Shown here: piece by piece, positions 23,284-33,724 of the stretch
How positions within the stretch are numbered: position 1 is the stretch's first letter
Layout: every line of letters begins with the position of its first letter
DNA from: Emydura subglobosa
Taxonomy: Eukaryota > Chordata > Testudines > Chelidae
Direction: 5' to 3'
Assembly: GCA_007922225.1 (NCBI GenBank)
Contig: ML679962.1
Span: forward strand, 38,393,863-38,457,862
Length of the DNA: 64,000 bases
The notes under the pieces: model-generated
The model's input: only the letters and a program-made list of their open reading frames with translations
Database searches by the model: none
What the model was told of the DNA's origin: nothing
Translations under genes and position numbers: made by a program

Positions 23284-24623
23284 GTCCTAGTGGATGGGGG
23301 AGGTGAGGGAAGGAAAGCAGTAGATGTGATATATCTTGATTTTAGGAAACATTTTGACAGACACACACGACATTCTCATAAGCAAAGTAGGGAAATGTGG
23401 TTTAGATTAAATTACTATAAAATAGGTACACAACTGGTTGAGAAACTGTACTCAAAGAATAGTTATTAATGGTTCGCTGTCATACTGGGAGGATGTATCT
23501 AGTAAACTCCCACAGAGGTCTGTCCTGGGTCTAGTACTCTTCAATATTTTAATTGATGATTTGGATAATCAAGTGAAGAGTATGCTTATAAAATCTGTGT
23601 GGATGACACCAAGAGGGGAAAAGTGGAAAGCACTTTGGAGGACGGGATTTTTATTCAAAGCGACTGACAAATTGGAGAATTGGTGTGCAATCAACAAGAC
23701 GCAATCAATGAAGACAAGGGCAAAGTACTACACTTAGGAAGGAAAAAATCAAATGCACAAATATAAAACAGGGAATAACTGACTATGCGGTAGTACTGGT
23801 GAAAAGCATCTGGGGGTTGTAGTGGATTATAAATCAGATATGAGCAAACAATGGTGCAGTTGCAAAGAAGGTTAATTCCATTCTGGAGTGTTTTAAAAGG
23901 AGTGCTGCATGTAAGACACAGGAGATAATTGTTCTGCTGTACTCACATTGGTGAGGTCTCAGCTGGAGTACTATGTCCAGTTTCGGGTATCACATTTTAG
24001 GAAAGATATGGACAAACTGGAAGTCCAGACGAAAGCAACAAAAATGATCCCAAGGTTTAAAAAACCTGGCCTATGGAAAGGTTAAAAAAAAGTGAGATTG
24101 TTTAGGCTTGCAGAAAGACATCTCAGAGAGCGCTGATAACTATCTTCAAATATGTTAAAGACTGTTATAAAGAGGATGGTGATCAATTATTCTCCACGTC
24201 CACTGAAGATGGGACAAGAAATAATGGGCTTAATCTGCAGCAAATCAGATTTAGGTTAGATAACAGGAAAAGCTTTCTAACTCTAAAGGACAGTTAAGTA
24301 CTGGACCAGGTTACCAAGGGAGGCTGTGGAACCCCTGTCACTGGAAGGTTTTAAGAACAAGTTAGACAAACTCCGCCCAGGAATGATTTAGCCATGCCTG
24401 TACTTGGCCCAGCTGCAGCACACACTGGCCTAGATGACCTGGCAAGGCCTCTTCCAGCCCTGCATTTCTATGATTGTATGATAAGCATCTGGGTTTTGTA
24501 TGCATATCTCAACTGAACCTGAACATTGAGTCTAGAGCTGCATCAAATGTTCCACTGAACCCAAAAAAGCGTTGGAAATTAACCTTAGCTTGAGTTCAGA
24601 GATTTGCTCGCAAACCTCAGCTC

Positions 24624-25135
24624 ATAATCATAGAATCATAGAAGATGAGGCTTGGAAGGGATCTCAGGATGACTCTAGTCCAACCCCCTGCTCAGAGCAG
24701 GACTAACCTCAGCTAAATCATCCCAGACAGGGCTTTGTCAAGCCGCAGCTTAAAAACCTCTAAGGATGGAGATTCCACCAACTCCCTAGGTAACCCATTC
24801 CAGTGCTTCACCACCCTCCTAGTGAAAAACTTTTTCCTAATATCCAACCTAGACCTCCCCCACTGCAACTTGAGACCTTTGCTCCTTGTTCTGTCATCTG
24901 CCACCACTGAGAACAGCCTAGCTCCATCCTCCCTGGAACCCCCTTTCAGGTAGTTAAAGGCTGCTATCAAATCCCCCCTCATTCTTCTCTTCTGCAGGCT
25001 AAACAAGCCTAGTTCCCTCAGCCTCTCCTCCTAAGTCATGTGCTCCACCCCCCTCATCATTTTCATTGCCCTCCACAGGACTCTCTCCAATTTATCCACA
25101 TCCTTTCTTTAGTGGGAGGGCCCAAAACTGGGGGC
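24624..25135 (-). mobile_element. CR1 LINE 3' end, fused to DIRS-like sequence
   Basis: On the minus strand this is a young-looking CR1 3' end. The tail is at the low-coordinate side (ATAATCATAGAATCATAGAA, 24624-24643), followed by CCAACCCCCTGCTCAGAGCAG. The frame 25006-24713 reads '[20 protein letters not shown]' and '[22 protein letters not shown]'. The 5' boundary is about 25125-25135, inside the 'VGPSHYKKDVDKLE'-like region, where the sequence passes straight into DIRS gag in the same orientation. It is nearly the same subfamily as the 466-1329 copy. Confidence 0.92.
24713..25006 (-). pseudogene. CR1 reverse transcriptase extreme C-terminus
   Basis: A 97-codon open frame matching the last part of CR1 ORF2: '[20 protein letters not shown]', '[20 protein letters not shown]' and '[10 protein letters not shown]'. 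Open because the insertion is fairly young, but it lacks all catalytic motifs. Confidence 0.88.
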
Positions 25136-25139
25136 ACCC

Positions 25140-26195
25140 TCAAAAGTTCTGTCTGCTGTCCGATGTGTAATGGTTTGAGGTGCAGAGGAAGGTTGGCCTT
25201 GACAGTATTTAAACTTTTTATTCCTCTCTCTATAGGGTTCGCTCCTGGAGTGGCTCACAAACCGCTGCTGCTGTTGAGGGCAGAAATGTCTCCTAGACTC
25301 CAGAGGAGTGTACAAGCCCAAGAAGCGGAGTGTGGCCCTGGAATCTTTAAGGCCATGCAGCCTGGTGTCCGTCTGGTCAGAGAAGAGGACAGTGCCATCA
25401 AAGGGGAAGTCCTTGATGGATTGTTGGTCCTCCATCAACAAACCAGATGATTACAACCATGAAGCCCTCCTCATCGAAACTCTTGTTTTGACTCCTGGGG
25501 TAAGGAGTCAATACATTTTGACATGGAGTGCCAGACATTGAAAGCATATCTTCCCAGCAATGCTTGCTGGTTTGAAATGCATAGCTGAATGCATGCAATC
25601 AAATAAATTTTTCGGCCAAAGAGGTCTAGTTTTTTTGCCTCTTTATTTTTAGGGGTTGAGCTGGACTGCTTGTCTGCCCCTTTCGTTGGTTGCGGACACT
25701 ACCAACCATCCAATGATGGGTGGGAATAAAGGTATTCAAAATCATTTGCAGGTACATAATATTTCTTCTCTGTTCCTTTAGATGTTGGGGGCAGAGAAGA
25801 GGGATTCTGCCCCAGGGCCTTCACCAATTTTATGATTCCTTCATGGACGGGGAGGGCCACTCTAGAGGGGGCTGTCACTGCCAGGATGTCAAACAGGGAG
25901 TCAGTTGGGTCCTTCAGCTCTTCCACTTCTAAAACCAGATTGGCAATCACCCATTAAGGGGCTCCTGGTGGGCCCTAAAATTATCCTGGGGAACTGTGGC
26001 CGGAGGTTCTGTCACCGCCTCATCTGATGATGATGAGGAGGATGCTGGTAGTGGGGAGGGGGTACTGGAGTGTTCCTCCGCCACTTGGATGTATCCTTCC
26101 TGGTGGGTCACCAGTGTCCCTTCTGCCTGGCCCAGTTCATCTGAATCCGGGGGAGGCTGCGACACTGTCACTGTTCGGGGCTCTGATGCTCCCAA
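25140..26195 (-). pseudogene. DIRS-like gag, frame-shifted remainder
   Basis: Successive minus-strand segments: 26195-25947 (acidic, 'SSSSSDEAVTEPP'), 25950-25699 ('VHEGIIKLVKALGQNPSSLP' and 'KKYYVPANDFEYLYSHPSLD'), 25598-25398 ('FSYAFQTSKHCWEDM' and 'IIWFVDGGPTIHQGLPL'), then 25441-25109 ('TVLFSDQTDTRLHGLKDSRA' and 'LRFLGLYTP'). They overlap or shift by a few bases and so represent one ancestral gag frame broken by at least three indels plus stops. Confidence 0.55.
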
Positions 26196-26458
26196 GATGG
26201 ACTGGAGCTGACACCCTGGTACAGCGAGGAACCCCCAAGGGTTCCAAAATTGCCACAGGCCAGTCCATTGAGTTAGCAGCTAGGAACCAGGTGGGATAGG
26301 AGGGGGAAATACAGCAGCTCTGGTTTGGTGACCAGGGCCTCCACAGGAAGGACTTTCGTCCTCCTCTGACTCTGAGGCAGAAGACTATGGTGCAGCTGTT
26401 CTCATCTCTGGCTCTCCGCAGCACTGGACGTGGTGCTCCAGTGTTAAGACTCCAACGA

Positions 26459-27334
26459 TCAGTGCCAGTACTCTCTGTGATGCTGACTTGAGTCCGGGGA
26501 TCGGTGCCAAGGGTCTGACGAGTGGCCCATAGAGTCCTGCCGGCTGCCGTGTCTCAGAGACCGTGGGGGTGTCGGCAACCAGTGAAGAGGTGTCGGAAGG
26601 TGCTGTGGCGTTGGCGAGCAGCGACGTGACACCGGTGATCCAAGTGTGGTCCCCATCATGGACTTGCCCCTTGAACTGCTTTTAGCAGATTGGCCCAGTA
26701 CGGTGTCCTGGTGTGCAGGTCTGTCATCCCAAGGAGTGGACAGTACTGGGAGGGTCAGTAAGTCCGCAGCTGCCTGGAAGGCCACAGGGGTGGATGGGAC
26801 CATCAGGTGCCAGGGCCTTCTGCCACTACCAGGCATCAGGGGTGGGTCCTGAGGAGGGCTAAGAGCCCTAGGGGATGAGGCCATAGCCGCCCCAATTTCC
26901 AGGGGAGATGAGCAGCCCAGCATGGATCTCAACTCATCGCCCGCTCCCGGGTAGCTCTGTTTAGGTGGGGAGCACCCTCTGTCGGCATGGGTCTCCTTAA
27001 GCCACTTCTTTGGCACTGGTGATGGTGACTGGTGCCAGGACGAGCTCAGTGCCGATATAGGTACTGAGGGAGTGCTTTGTGTTGATGCCGATGGACTGGG
27101 AGCTGAGTCTGACCAGCCCGGGTCAGACCTTGGTCTGATGGCTGATTCCATTAGGAGCACTCTCAATCTAATATCACGGTTCTTTTTCGGGTGGGGTCTA
27201 AAGTTTCTGCAGATCCTGCACTTGTCCCATATATGAGCCTCACCCAGACACTTAAGGCAGCTCTGGTGAGGATTGCTCATGGGCATCAGTTTTTTACAGG
27301 TTGCACATGGCTTGAATCCTGGGGAATGGGGCAT
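26459..27334 (-). pseudogene. DIRS-like gag N-terminal region
   Basis: A 291-codon frame, the longest in the window. Residues 10-42 carry C10-x2-C13, H23, C26-x2-C29, H34 and C39-x2-C42, giving 'CATCKKLMP', 'CLKCLGEAH' and 'CRICRNF', a Cys-rich binding module. Residues 48-60 are basic ('KKNRDIRLR'). From residue 75 on it is Ser/Pro-rich and disordered ('APSPSASTQSTPSVPIS'). It ends at a stop where the family would continue into an acidic Ser-rich tract and the main capsid-like region, which lie in other frames further along the minus strand. Start Met at 27334 sits in the usual place just before the Cys module. Encodes a structural/RNA-binding protein of a retroelement; here a relic. Confidence 0.62.
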
Positions 27335-27339
27335 GCCCT

Positions 27340-27668
27340 GTCCCCCTGGCTATCCTGTGAATAGGGGACAGCAAGTCTTTAAAACTATTAATAATGCTAA
27401 ACTACACAAACACTGAACTATAAAAACTAAATACAGAAATCAGAAAGACAAAAGGCACTGAGAAGTTTCTTGCCGAGGCAAGGAGGTTCCAGCATCATCA
27501 CAGGCAGTAAGAAAGAACTGAGAAGAAGGCCCACCACTTCAGAGGGCGCTAGAGCCGGCCCTACAGATACCACTGAGGGAAAAATCTTCAGCACCGGTGC
27601 AGTTGGCATGCATACACACCTAGCACGGAATGGACATGAGCAAGCACTTGAAGAAGAACCAGATGTAC
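27340..27668 (-). repeat. Probable 5' terminal/leader region of the DIRS-like element
   Basis: GC-richer sequence upstream of the gag Met on the minus strand. CGGAATGGACATGAGCAAGC followed by ACTTGAAGAAGAACCAG near 27625-27665 is a phrase I associate with reptile retroelement ends. The exact terminus is uncertain; AT-rich unique DNA begins soon after. Confidence 0.45.
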
Positions 27669-29190
27669 ACAGAGATTTAGAGATCATATTGGGGCCAGCT
27701 GAACATTTGGACTTTATGCTTTGTTAATTTGCTTTCTGGTACTTCTGAGTGTGACCGGCATATTTAATGAATCAGTAGCTTCATGTAGTGTATTGTCTAC
27801 AGCCCTGGCCTCCAGGATTAATTGTGCATAAAATTGGTTCTGTTATCTATTGTTTTTTCCTTATTTTAAATGTACTGGATGTTTCCTAAAAATGGTTTTC
27901 AGGTTTATAATTGCCTCTCGAGTTCTAGAAAGCTCACTATGAATCATTTTAATGGCTCTAGGCTGTGCATTTGAATATAGGCAAGAAAAGAAACTACAGA
28001 CTGCATGCGAGTTACAAAACACAGTAGTAAGTTTCAACAAGTATTCATCCATCTGCAGTTTGTTCATGTATAGTGAGTGAGATCGAGAAGGAAGGAACTA
28101 TTCTCATCATTTTAAGTATCTTTGAAATAAATGGTAATGAGCACAATGTCCTACATGACTTAAATATGTGACACTATTGGTTATTTATCTATCCCCTCTG
28201 TTTCAAAACTGTTTCCATTTTTTATAATCATGGGTCATTTCAGGAATGCATCCAGTTCCTTTGTCATTTTATCATTTACGTATCCCCATTTTAGGGAACC
28301 AAAGTAAAGCCAAGTTTTTACAGGGGTGGAAATGTGACTTTTCACTATGGGTTGTTAAAAATGCTAAGTAATGGGGATGCAACAGACTTGTTCATGCAAG
28401 TGTGTGCGTGTGCATACACGTGTGTGTGTAACTGTTCTATCTCCCTGGGGAGATCACACCATCCACAAGGAGACATGTGGGAAGGTTCTGCCCCTCAGCT
28501 ATCACTACTTCTGGTAGCAGAATCTCCCTTTAGGACTCTCCATTCACATCAGAGAGGTCCTGAGTGTCTCATGCCTGCAGTGGCATCTCAGTGAACCAGC
28601 AACCTCACCTTTCAGTGTGAGAAGCAGTAACAGCAGCATTCTGCTCAGCGAGTTCTGCTTTCAGCAGTACTCACTCACATGAGTGTGATGTGACTGTCTG
28701 ACCCACAAGCTGTTCTCGAATCATCCCCTAGGACAGAACTGTTTCCTGGGATGTTCCAACAAATCCCCATAAAATGCCTGGGCATGCTGCTTTGTGCACA
28801 TTGGTGAAATAACTTGTTACTGAAACATGCACTCCCTGCCTGCAGAAGTTATTCATAGCTGAAACTGCAGCTGCAAACGGATTAGTTAGGAGGGAGAGGA
28901 TATGTAAATATCCATGGTCCTTCTGTTTGTATCTGGGGATCCATCTCAATCATCAGTAGCAAGAATACAGCTTCTAAATCAGATGATAGCAATTTGTGTA
29001 CAATGTAGTAGAGAGTCAACAGACCTGGGCAAAGTGTCAGAGGCACAGAGGAAGTGAGAAAGGAGCCATCCTAGTCTCCTAACTGCTACAGGCTGCAATT
29101 TGACAGAAGAGAGCAACATCACCACCGAGCTGAGCAGCCTCTTCATTCCAGGAACTTTTTCTAATCAGCGTGGATTGTTCTGTAGCCTAG
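27669..29190. other. No gene recognised
   Basis: Unassigned apart from a short TG-rich tract at 28397-28431 (GTGTGTGCGTGTGCATACAC then GTGTGTGTG). Confidence 0.4.
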
Positions 29191-29822
29191 CACAGGGGTG
29201 CTCAGATTCTTCCACAGCATGAAGCACATCTTCCAAGAGAGTCTCTCTCACAGAAGCCTAACTGTGTGGACCACCAGCTCTCGTTTTCAACGATAGCCAT
29301 GTGGCAACTAGAATTGCTTGTATGGAAACATTACATTAGGAAAGTGTTTAATGTGTTTTACACCTTTGATTTGTGGATCGTATTTGTTAAAGGACTATCC
29401 ACCCTAAACTTCTTATTCACTGAGGGGCAATCCACACTCATTATACTTGCTTTCCACAAACTGATCTCCAGTATCTCCTTTGTATGAGTGAGGTACCTGT
29501 ATGTTTGGATGCTAATAGCACAACCGTACAAATTATCCTTAATTTGGGATTTGACAGATTATGCACTCTATGTACCCTGTGATTTTTCAAACCAAACTTT
29601 GTACCTTTTGGATAATCCAAGCATTATTCCCAGATGTACAGAAACTCTTTCCTTAAAAACCCTGTATTTGACCATTTTTTAATATTCATTCTAATAAAAC
29701 TGTTTAAATCTTTTAATGCAATCTAGTAGATGGAAACAAGGAACAGGAGCCAGCACCATGTGAGCAACCAGCTCCTCACAGACCAGAGCAACCCATGGAC
29801 AACAGGTTGGGAATCTCTGGGA
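29191..29822. mobile_element. Possible hAT-like non-autonomous element
   Basis: The left edge GCACAGGGGTGCTCAGATTC with TGTGGACCACCAGCTC and the right edge CACAGACCAGAGCAACCC with ACAGGTTGGGAATCTCTGG resemble the CAGNGGTGCTCAA / GGTTGGGAANCNCTG ends of Charlie-type hAT elements. The 370 bp interior, with short plus-strand frames at 29266-29487 and 29488-29682, is not recognised. No 8 bp duplication confirmed. Confidence 0.4.
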
Positions 29823-31290
29823 TCTTCACATACATAGAACAGTTAGCATCAGCAAGCTAAAGCCCAGCCTAGATCAAATGGCTGCATAGCCACAGTCTGT
29901 GCTGTATCATATACGCTAGACTGGGGACAGAGCAGTGCAGAACTCTTGAGATTTCTGTTTTATAGAATGTGGAGTGAACACGTCCTTGAATTTTGATGCA
30001 TTCTGCGTTGGTTTCCACTCAACCCCCCTCCATTCTCCCACATGTCACTTTGAATTTGGGGGTTGGACAAACCCATAATCTCCAGGTGAACCCCAAGTTT
30101 CATATGGTTTCATGAAAGGCTAAAAACCATCCACTGCTATTAATTACCCATTAATTCTGATGTGATTCAAAATCCTAACTCAGCCTAGGCTTGTTCAGTT
30201 TTCTCAAAAAACTTATAGGAGCTTTTGACGAACCTGAGCTGCATTTCAAGTTTGTAACATACAGAGAAACCAAGCACATCTAATGTTACTGTGGGTTTCA
30301 CTTTGAATCATCTGAATATGTCTAAGGAGGGAGCCATGAATCTTAGATTACTTTTGTCATTTCAGATTATTACTCTACCAATCTGTATGTTCCCAATACC
30401 CTCTCTCATTCATTTTTTCCTAACAATTACATTCTAAAACTAGATTCTAAGAAATCAGAATATATTCAAGCTACTCATTTCATCAACCATTGATCAGAGC
30501 ACCTAAATCAATTTTGTTTAGCATTATATGCTCAATTACAAAAACAAATTATTCTCTTTGTTCAAACATTAAGCTAGTTTAGTCAGTGACTAATTCCCTA
30601 CATATTAATCACTGATCAAGATATATTAATAAGGGAGCTTAAATTGGCAAGAAAATGCTTTTATCTAGACATATCCTTTTAATTCAAAAATGAATTAAAG
30701 CTAGAAAAAGCAAATTATGTTACTGAATAAAATGGCGTCTGGGAAATTAAGCCAAATCTTACCATTTTCAAAGGCAAATACTGGGAGCAGTATAATTTAA
30801 TATTTTAAAAGACCTGGAATATGAATGTATTGATCAAATTTGCAAATCTGCCAACATTTAATGTAATGCATGCAATCTCACTAGAGAGTGAAGAGGAATA
30901 CAGAAAGACCAAACAAATTTAGTGAACTGGCATAAGGATACCAATAAGAAATTTCTGACTATGCAGTTATAAAATGGGTACCAAACATCCAGATGTGAGT
31001 GATTTTCTGGGTTTATTTTATTTTATTTTTTTAATGCTGTTCTTTCTCAGTATTTTTCTGCCACTTGGCCCTGACTAGACTAGGGAAATCAAGAGTTTGG
31101 GAAAAAACAGCTAGCTAACATGTTAATTAACATATTTTAACCCTCTTTTAGCACCTAATCTAGACATGAAATGAGTGTTAGCTGATCCTGGTCAATGCTG
31201 TGTTTTTTGTAATAGTGCTAGGTGGTGCGAGAATCACTACATTAACTTTAAGTGCTATTTAAAAAGGAGTTAATTAAAAGGTGTTAGGCA
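29823..31290. other. No gene; AT-rich, weak conserved-element candidate
   Basis: 30640-30880 is repeat-free and AT-rich with GACATATCCTTTTAATTC, GAATTAAAGC, GCAAATTATG and CAGTATAATTTAATATT, motifs typical of homeodomain sites. The stretch 31070-31200 has CTGACTAGACTAGGG and CTAATCTAGACATG words suggestive of an old MITE. None is firm. Confidence 0.25.
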
Positions 31291-31292
31291 AC

Positions 31293-31340
31293 ACTTCAAA
31301 AAAAAAAAAAAAAGAAAGAAAGAAAGAAAAAGAAACACCT
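31293..31340. repeat. Poly-A and (AAAG)n tract
   Basis: A run of A is followed by GAAAGAAAGAAAGAAAAAG. Simple sequence, possibly the tail of an unrecognised retroposed sequence on the plus strand. Confidence 0.9.
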
Positions 31341-31924
31341 TTTATTCCTACCCTAGACGGGCCCTTTGAGACAGAAGCATTCCATGCTCAGCAGCCTTTT
31401 GATCATCACAATTCATCGCGGCAGAGGGCCAGCACAGGGTCTAGCCATCATATAATTTCACTGCCATTCACCTCCAAAGGGAGACTTAAGCAGTGCATAG
31501 GTCTGATCCTGGGCCTCCGCACTGGGGTGAATTTCACCTCTGAATCACTGCAATTTGGAGAAGTATCTCCAAACACGACAGTAACGGGCAGTGTATCAAT
31601 GTAACTGTGAGATTTGGCTCTCTATAATTTGTTACTCAGGTCTAAGCAATGTGATTGTTATGTCGAAGGAACTTAATGCCAATTCATTTGATGCAGTCCC
31701 TGACAGTGCCATCTTACTGTGAGCTGGAATCTTTTGCAAGCTTTAGATTCCTGAGACTTTAGAAGCCACATTAAAGAATTCTTTTAAAAAATGCAGGTGT
31801 TACTCAGAGGTAATCTTCTTGTCCAACAGGAAGTAACATACTGTAGGCTCTACACTCAATCACATCTTACTGTCCTCAAAAACCCTCTGAGTAGGGAAGA
31901 ATAATTCTCTCCACTGGGAGAATA
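31341..31924. other. No gene recognised
   Basis: Contains a MITE-like stretch at about 31500-31565 (GATCCTGGGCCTCC, GGGTGAATTTCACC). No coding support. Confidence 0.35.
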
Positions 31925-32025
31925 ATTCAGGGAAGTCCTATGGCCTGTGCTCTGCACATGTTCAGATAAGATAATCACAAGGGTCCCTTTTGCCTTTAAA
32001 ATCGATGACTCTATGATGTGGAATA
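31925..32025 (+). repeat. CR1/L2-like LINE 3' tail fragment
   Basis: TCCTATGGCCTGTGCTCTGC, GATAAGATAATCACAAGGG, TCCCTTTTGCCTTTAAAATC and GATGACTCTATGATG keep the word order of the tail at 36375-36540. Confidence 0.75.
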
Positions 32026-33625
32026 CTGCATTTTTGCAGCAGTTTCTACTTCCTGTTAAAGTTTATTTTATTCTAAAATAGCTAAGCTCATATTGTGGAT
32101 GTGTAACCCTCTGCTATGTGTGTGTTACAGGTCCCCTTCTATGCCTATCTGCAGAGGATATCAGTTAATAGAGCCACAGCTGCTTAGCTCAAACTGTAGC
32201 AGTTTGTGCTTTTAGCGCGGGAGATTCCCCATTGCACCCCTGCTGTTTCAGCCAAGATGGAAGCCATCACAGATGCTTGAGAGTTAGTTCTTCATGCAGT
32301 AAATTTATGCTTTTCACTCTTTGCTGAACAGCCTCAGATTGTTCAACCCCTGTACAACTCATGTTCAGCTAACTGCGAAGAGCTCAGTGTCTTCACCTTT
32401 TGAACCAGCCCAAATAGCATCATTAAAAAATAAACAAAATGCTAATATTTTTTAAAATGAACTTTTTTCCTAATCCCAGTTTATCTGGTAATCATTTCGA
32501 AAGGGGTTTCAGCAAATTGAATGAATACATTAATTTCTGTTCCGTTTCCAATCACACCTGCAGTGAGGGTCTGCCGAAGACCTGACTTGGAATTTTCCTG
32601 TAACGTGAGAATGGGCAGCAGAGCGGTCTCTGCCTGTCTCAAGTCTGAACACCCCTGAGGCCAGCTGTCAGAGCGCTCTACAGCCCTCTGACTGACTGCC
32701 ACATATGCTACAGAGAGAGAAGTCCATTCTATCTCAATCATAACAAAATTCAACGGAAGTTGTGTGGTGGGCAAACTTCAAGAGGTTTAGATGTAACCCA
32801 AAAGTTCCTGGACCAGAGATTCTCAGCTGATTTATAGCCTCTGAAGATCCAGCCCCATATGCTTAGTCTGAGTTAATTAAATCTCTTGAATCTGCAAAAC
32901 TGGATTAGGAATTTCATCCAAAAAAGCATCTCTTGAGATAATCAGCACTTCCTGCTCCAGGTCAGGCTTGAGAGCAGCAGTAAATTTTGCAGTACGTTGG
33001 CAATTATACATCCAGACTGCAGTGGTTGAAGGGGAAAAAAGAAAAAGAAAAAGAAAGCTAACTGGATCGTTTTCCAATCACACAGCAGATTCAGGTCAGG
33101 TTCAATCTGAAATTGGACTAAGGTTCAAACAGGTTTTTACTTTATCTGAACTACTTCCCTTGCCTGTAATTTTAACTTTCCTACCATACCACATCAGAGA
33201 TATATTAATTACAGCCTTTGAATACTTCTACAGAAATTATCACAGTGGAATTTAGCTAGACTACTCCAAGGATTTAAAAAAAAAAAAAATCACAACTCAG
33301 TCCCAAAATATCATGAGATTTGCTTCAATATTAACAACATGTTCAGAAGTAATTACTTTGAGTTTATTTGTATTTGTTTCCTGGTATCATAGCTTTTAGG
33401 GTTCATGTTTTCAAGTTTTCTCCAGAACGAGGATGGCTAGAAAATTTCATTAAAGAAAAGTAAGCTCTACAATAAAGTGTCAAAAGTAATTCTCACATAA
33501 TTACATAACTCCAGGAGTTGGGACTACAAGAAAAGCACAAAGTATTGTGAGATTAATGATATAACTGTGAGAATTGACAACTGTTTAGTGCAACCCTATT
33601 GCTTCAATGATTATATAGTTACTAG
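32026..33625. other. No gene recognised
   Basis: Simple tracts only: GAAAAAGAAAAAGAAAG near 33036-33055 and an A-run near 33277-33289. Frames at 32481-32774 and 32968-33255 show no domain. Confidence 0.4.
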
Positions 33626-33724
33626 CTTCACTGAATTTCACCTTGTTGATTTCAGACCAATTCTCCAATGACTTTGACTAGTTGGAGAATTGGTCCAAAA
33701 TCAACAAGATGAAATTTAGTAAAG
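33626..33724. repeat. 43 bp inverted repeat at the CR1 5' end
   Basis: The left arm 33626-33668 is the reverse complement of 33682-33724 with about five mismatches in 43, separated by a 13-base loop (TGACTTTGACTAG). The right arm is CR1 sequence (TTGGAGAATTGGTCC, AAAATCAACAAGATG, AAATTTAGTAAAG). The left arm therefore is CR1 copied back on the opposite strand; outside the arms the symmetry stops abruptly. Confidence 0.92.

Larger units (their letters stand above)
20730..24482 (+). mobile_element. Old CR1 LINE split by a Gypsy element
   Basis: The left part 20730-20889 has GCACCTATCGGATAATAGGA, AGCCAACAAGGATTTGTCAAG and TCAAACCAACCCAATATC, and the right part 23284-24482 resumes CTAGTGGATGGGGGAGG through the reverse-transcriptase segment to the 3' end TTCCAGCCCTGCATTTCTATG. 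Without the insert the two parts abut at the CR1 position GACAGGGTTACTG/CCTAGTGGAT. The frame at 23438-23737 includes 'RSVLGLVLFNILIDDLD', a CR1 reverse-transcriptase block, with the following catalytic box degraded. Many stops make this an old copy. Confidence 0.92.
25136..27668 (-). mobile_element. DIRS-like retroelement, 5' half (gag region)
   Basis: Minus-strand order: 5' terminal sequence (about 27668-27340, with GGACATGAGCAAGCACTTGA on the plus strand), then the Cys-rich gag N-terminus (27334-26459), an acidic/Ser-rich linker, and a series of frame-shifted gag segments down to about 25140. Reverse transcriptase, RNase H, methyltransferase-like and tyrosine recombinase regions of a DIRS element are absent. 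Assignment to DIRS rests on the gag pattern I associate with reptile DIRS elements (paired Cys motif followed by 'CLGEAH', and the later 'LPLDGTVLFSDQTDTRLHGL'-like segment); a different LTR class is possible. Confidence 0.6.

Noticed and set aside
23263..23469. 68-codon frame across the Gypsy LTR/CR1 boundary
   Set aside because: It joins LTR end and CR1 by chance; not a fusion gene.
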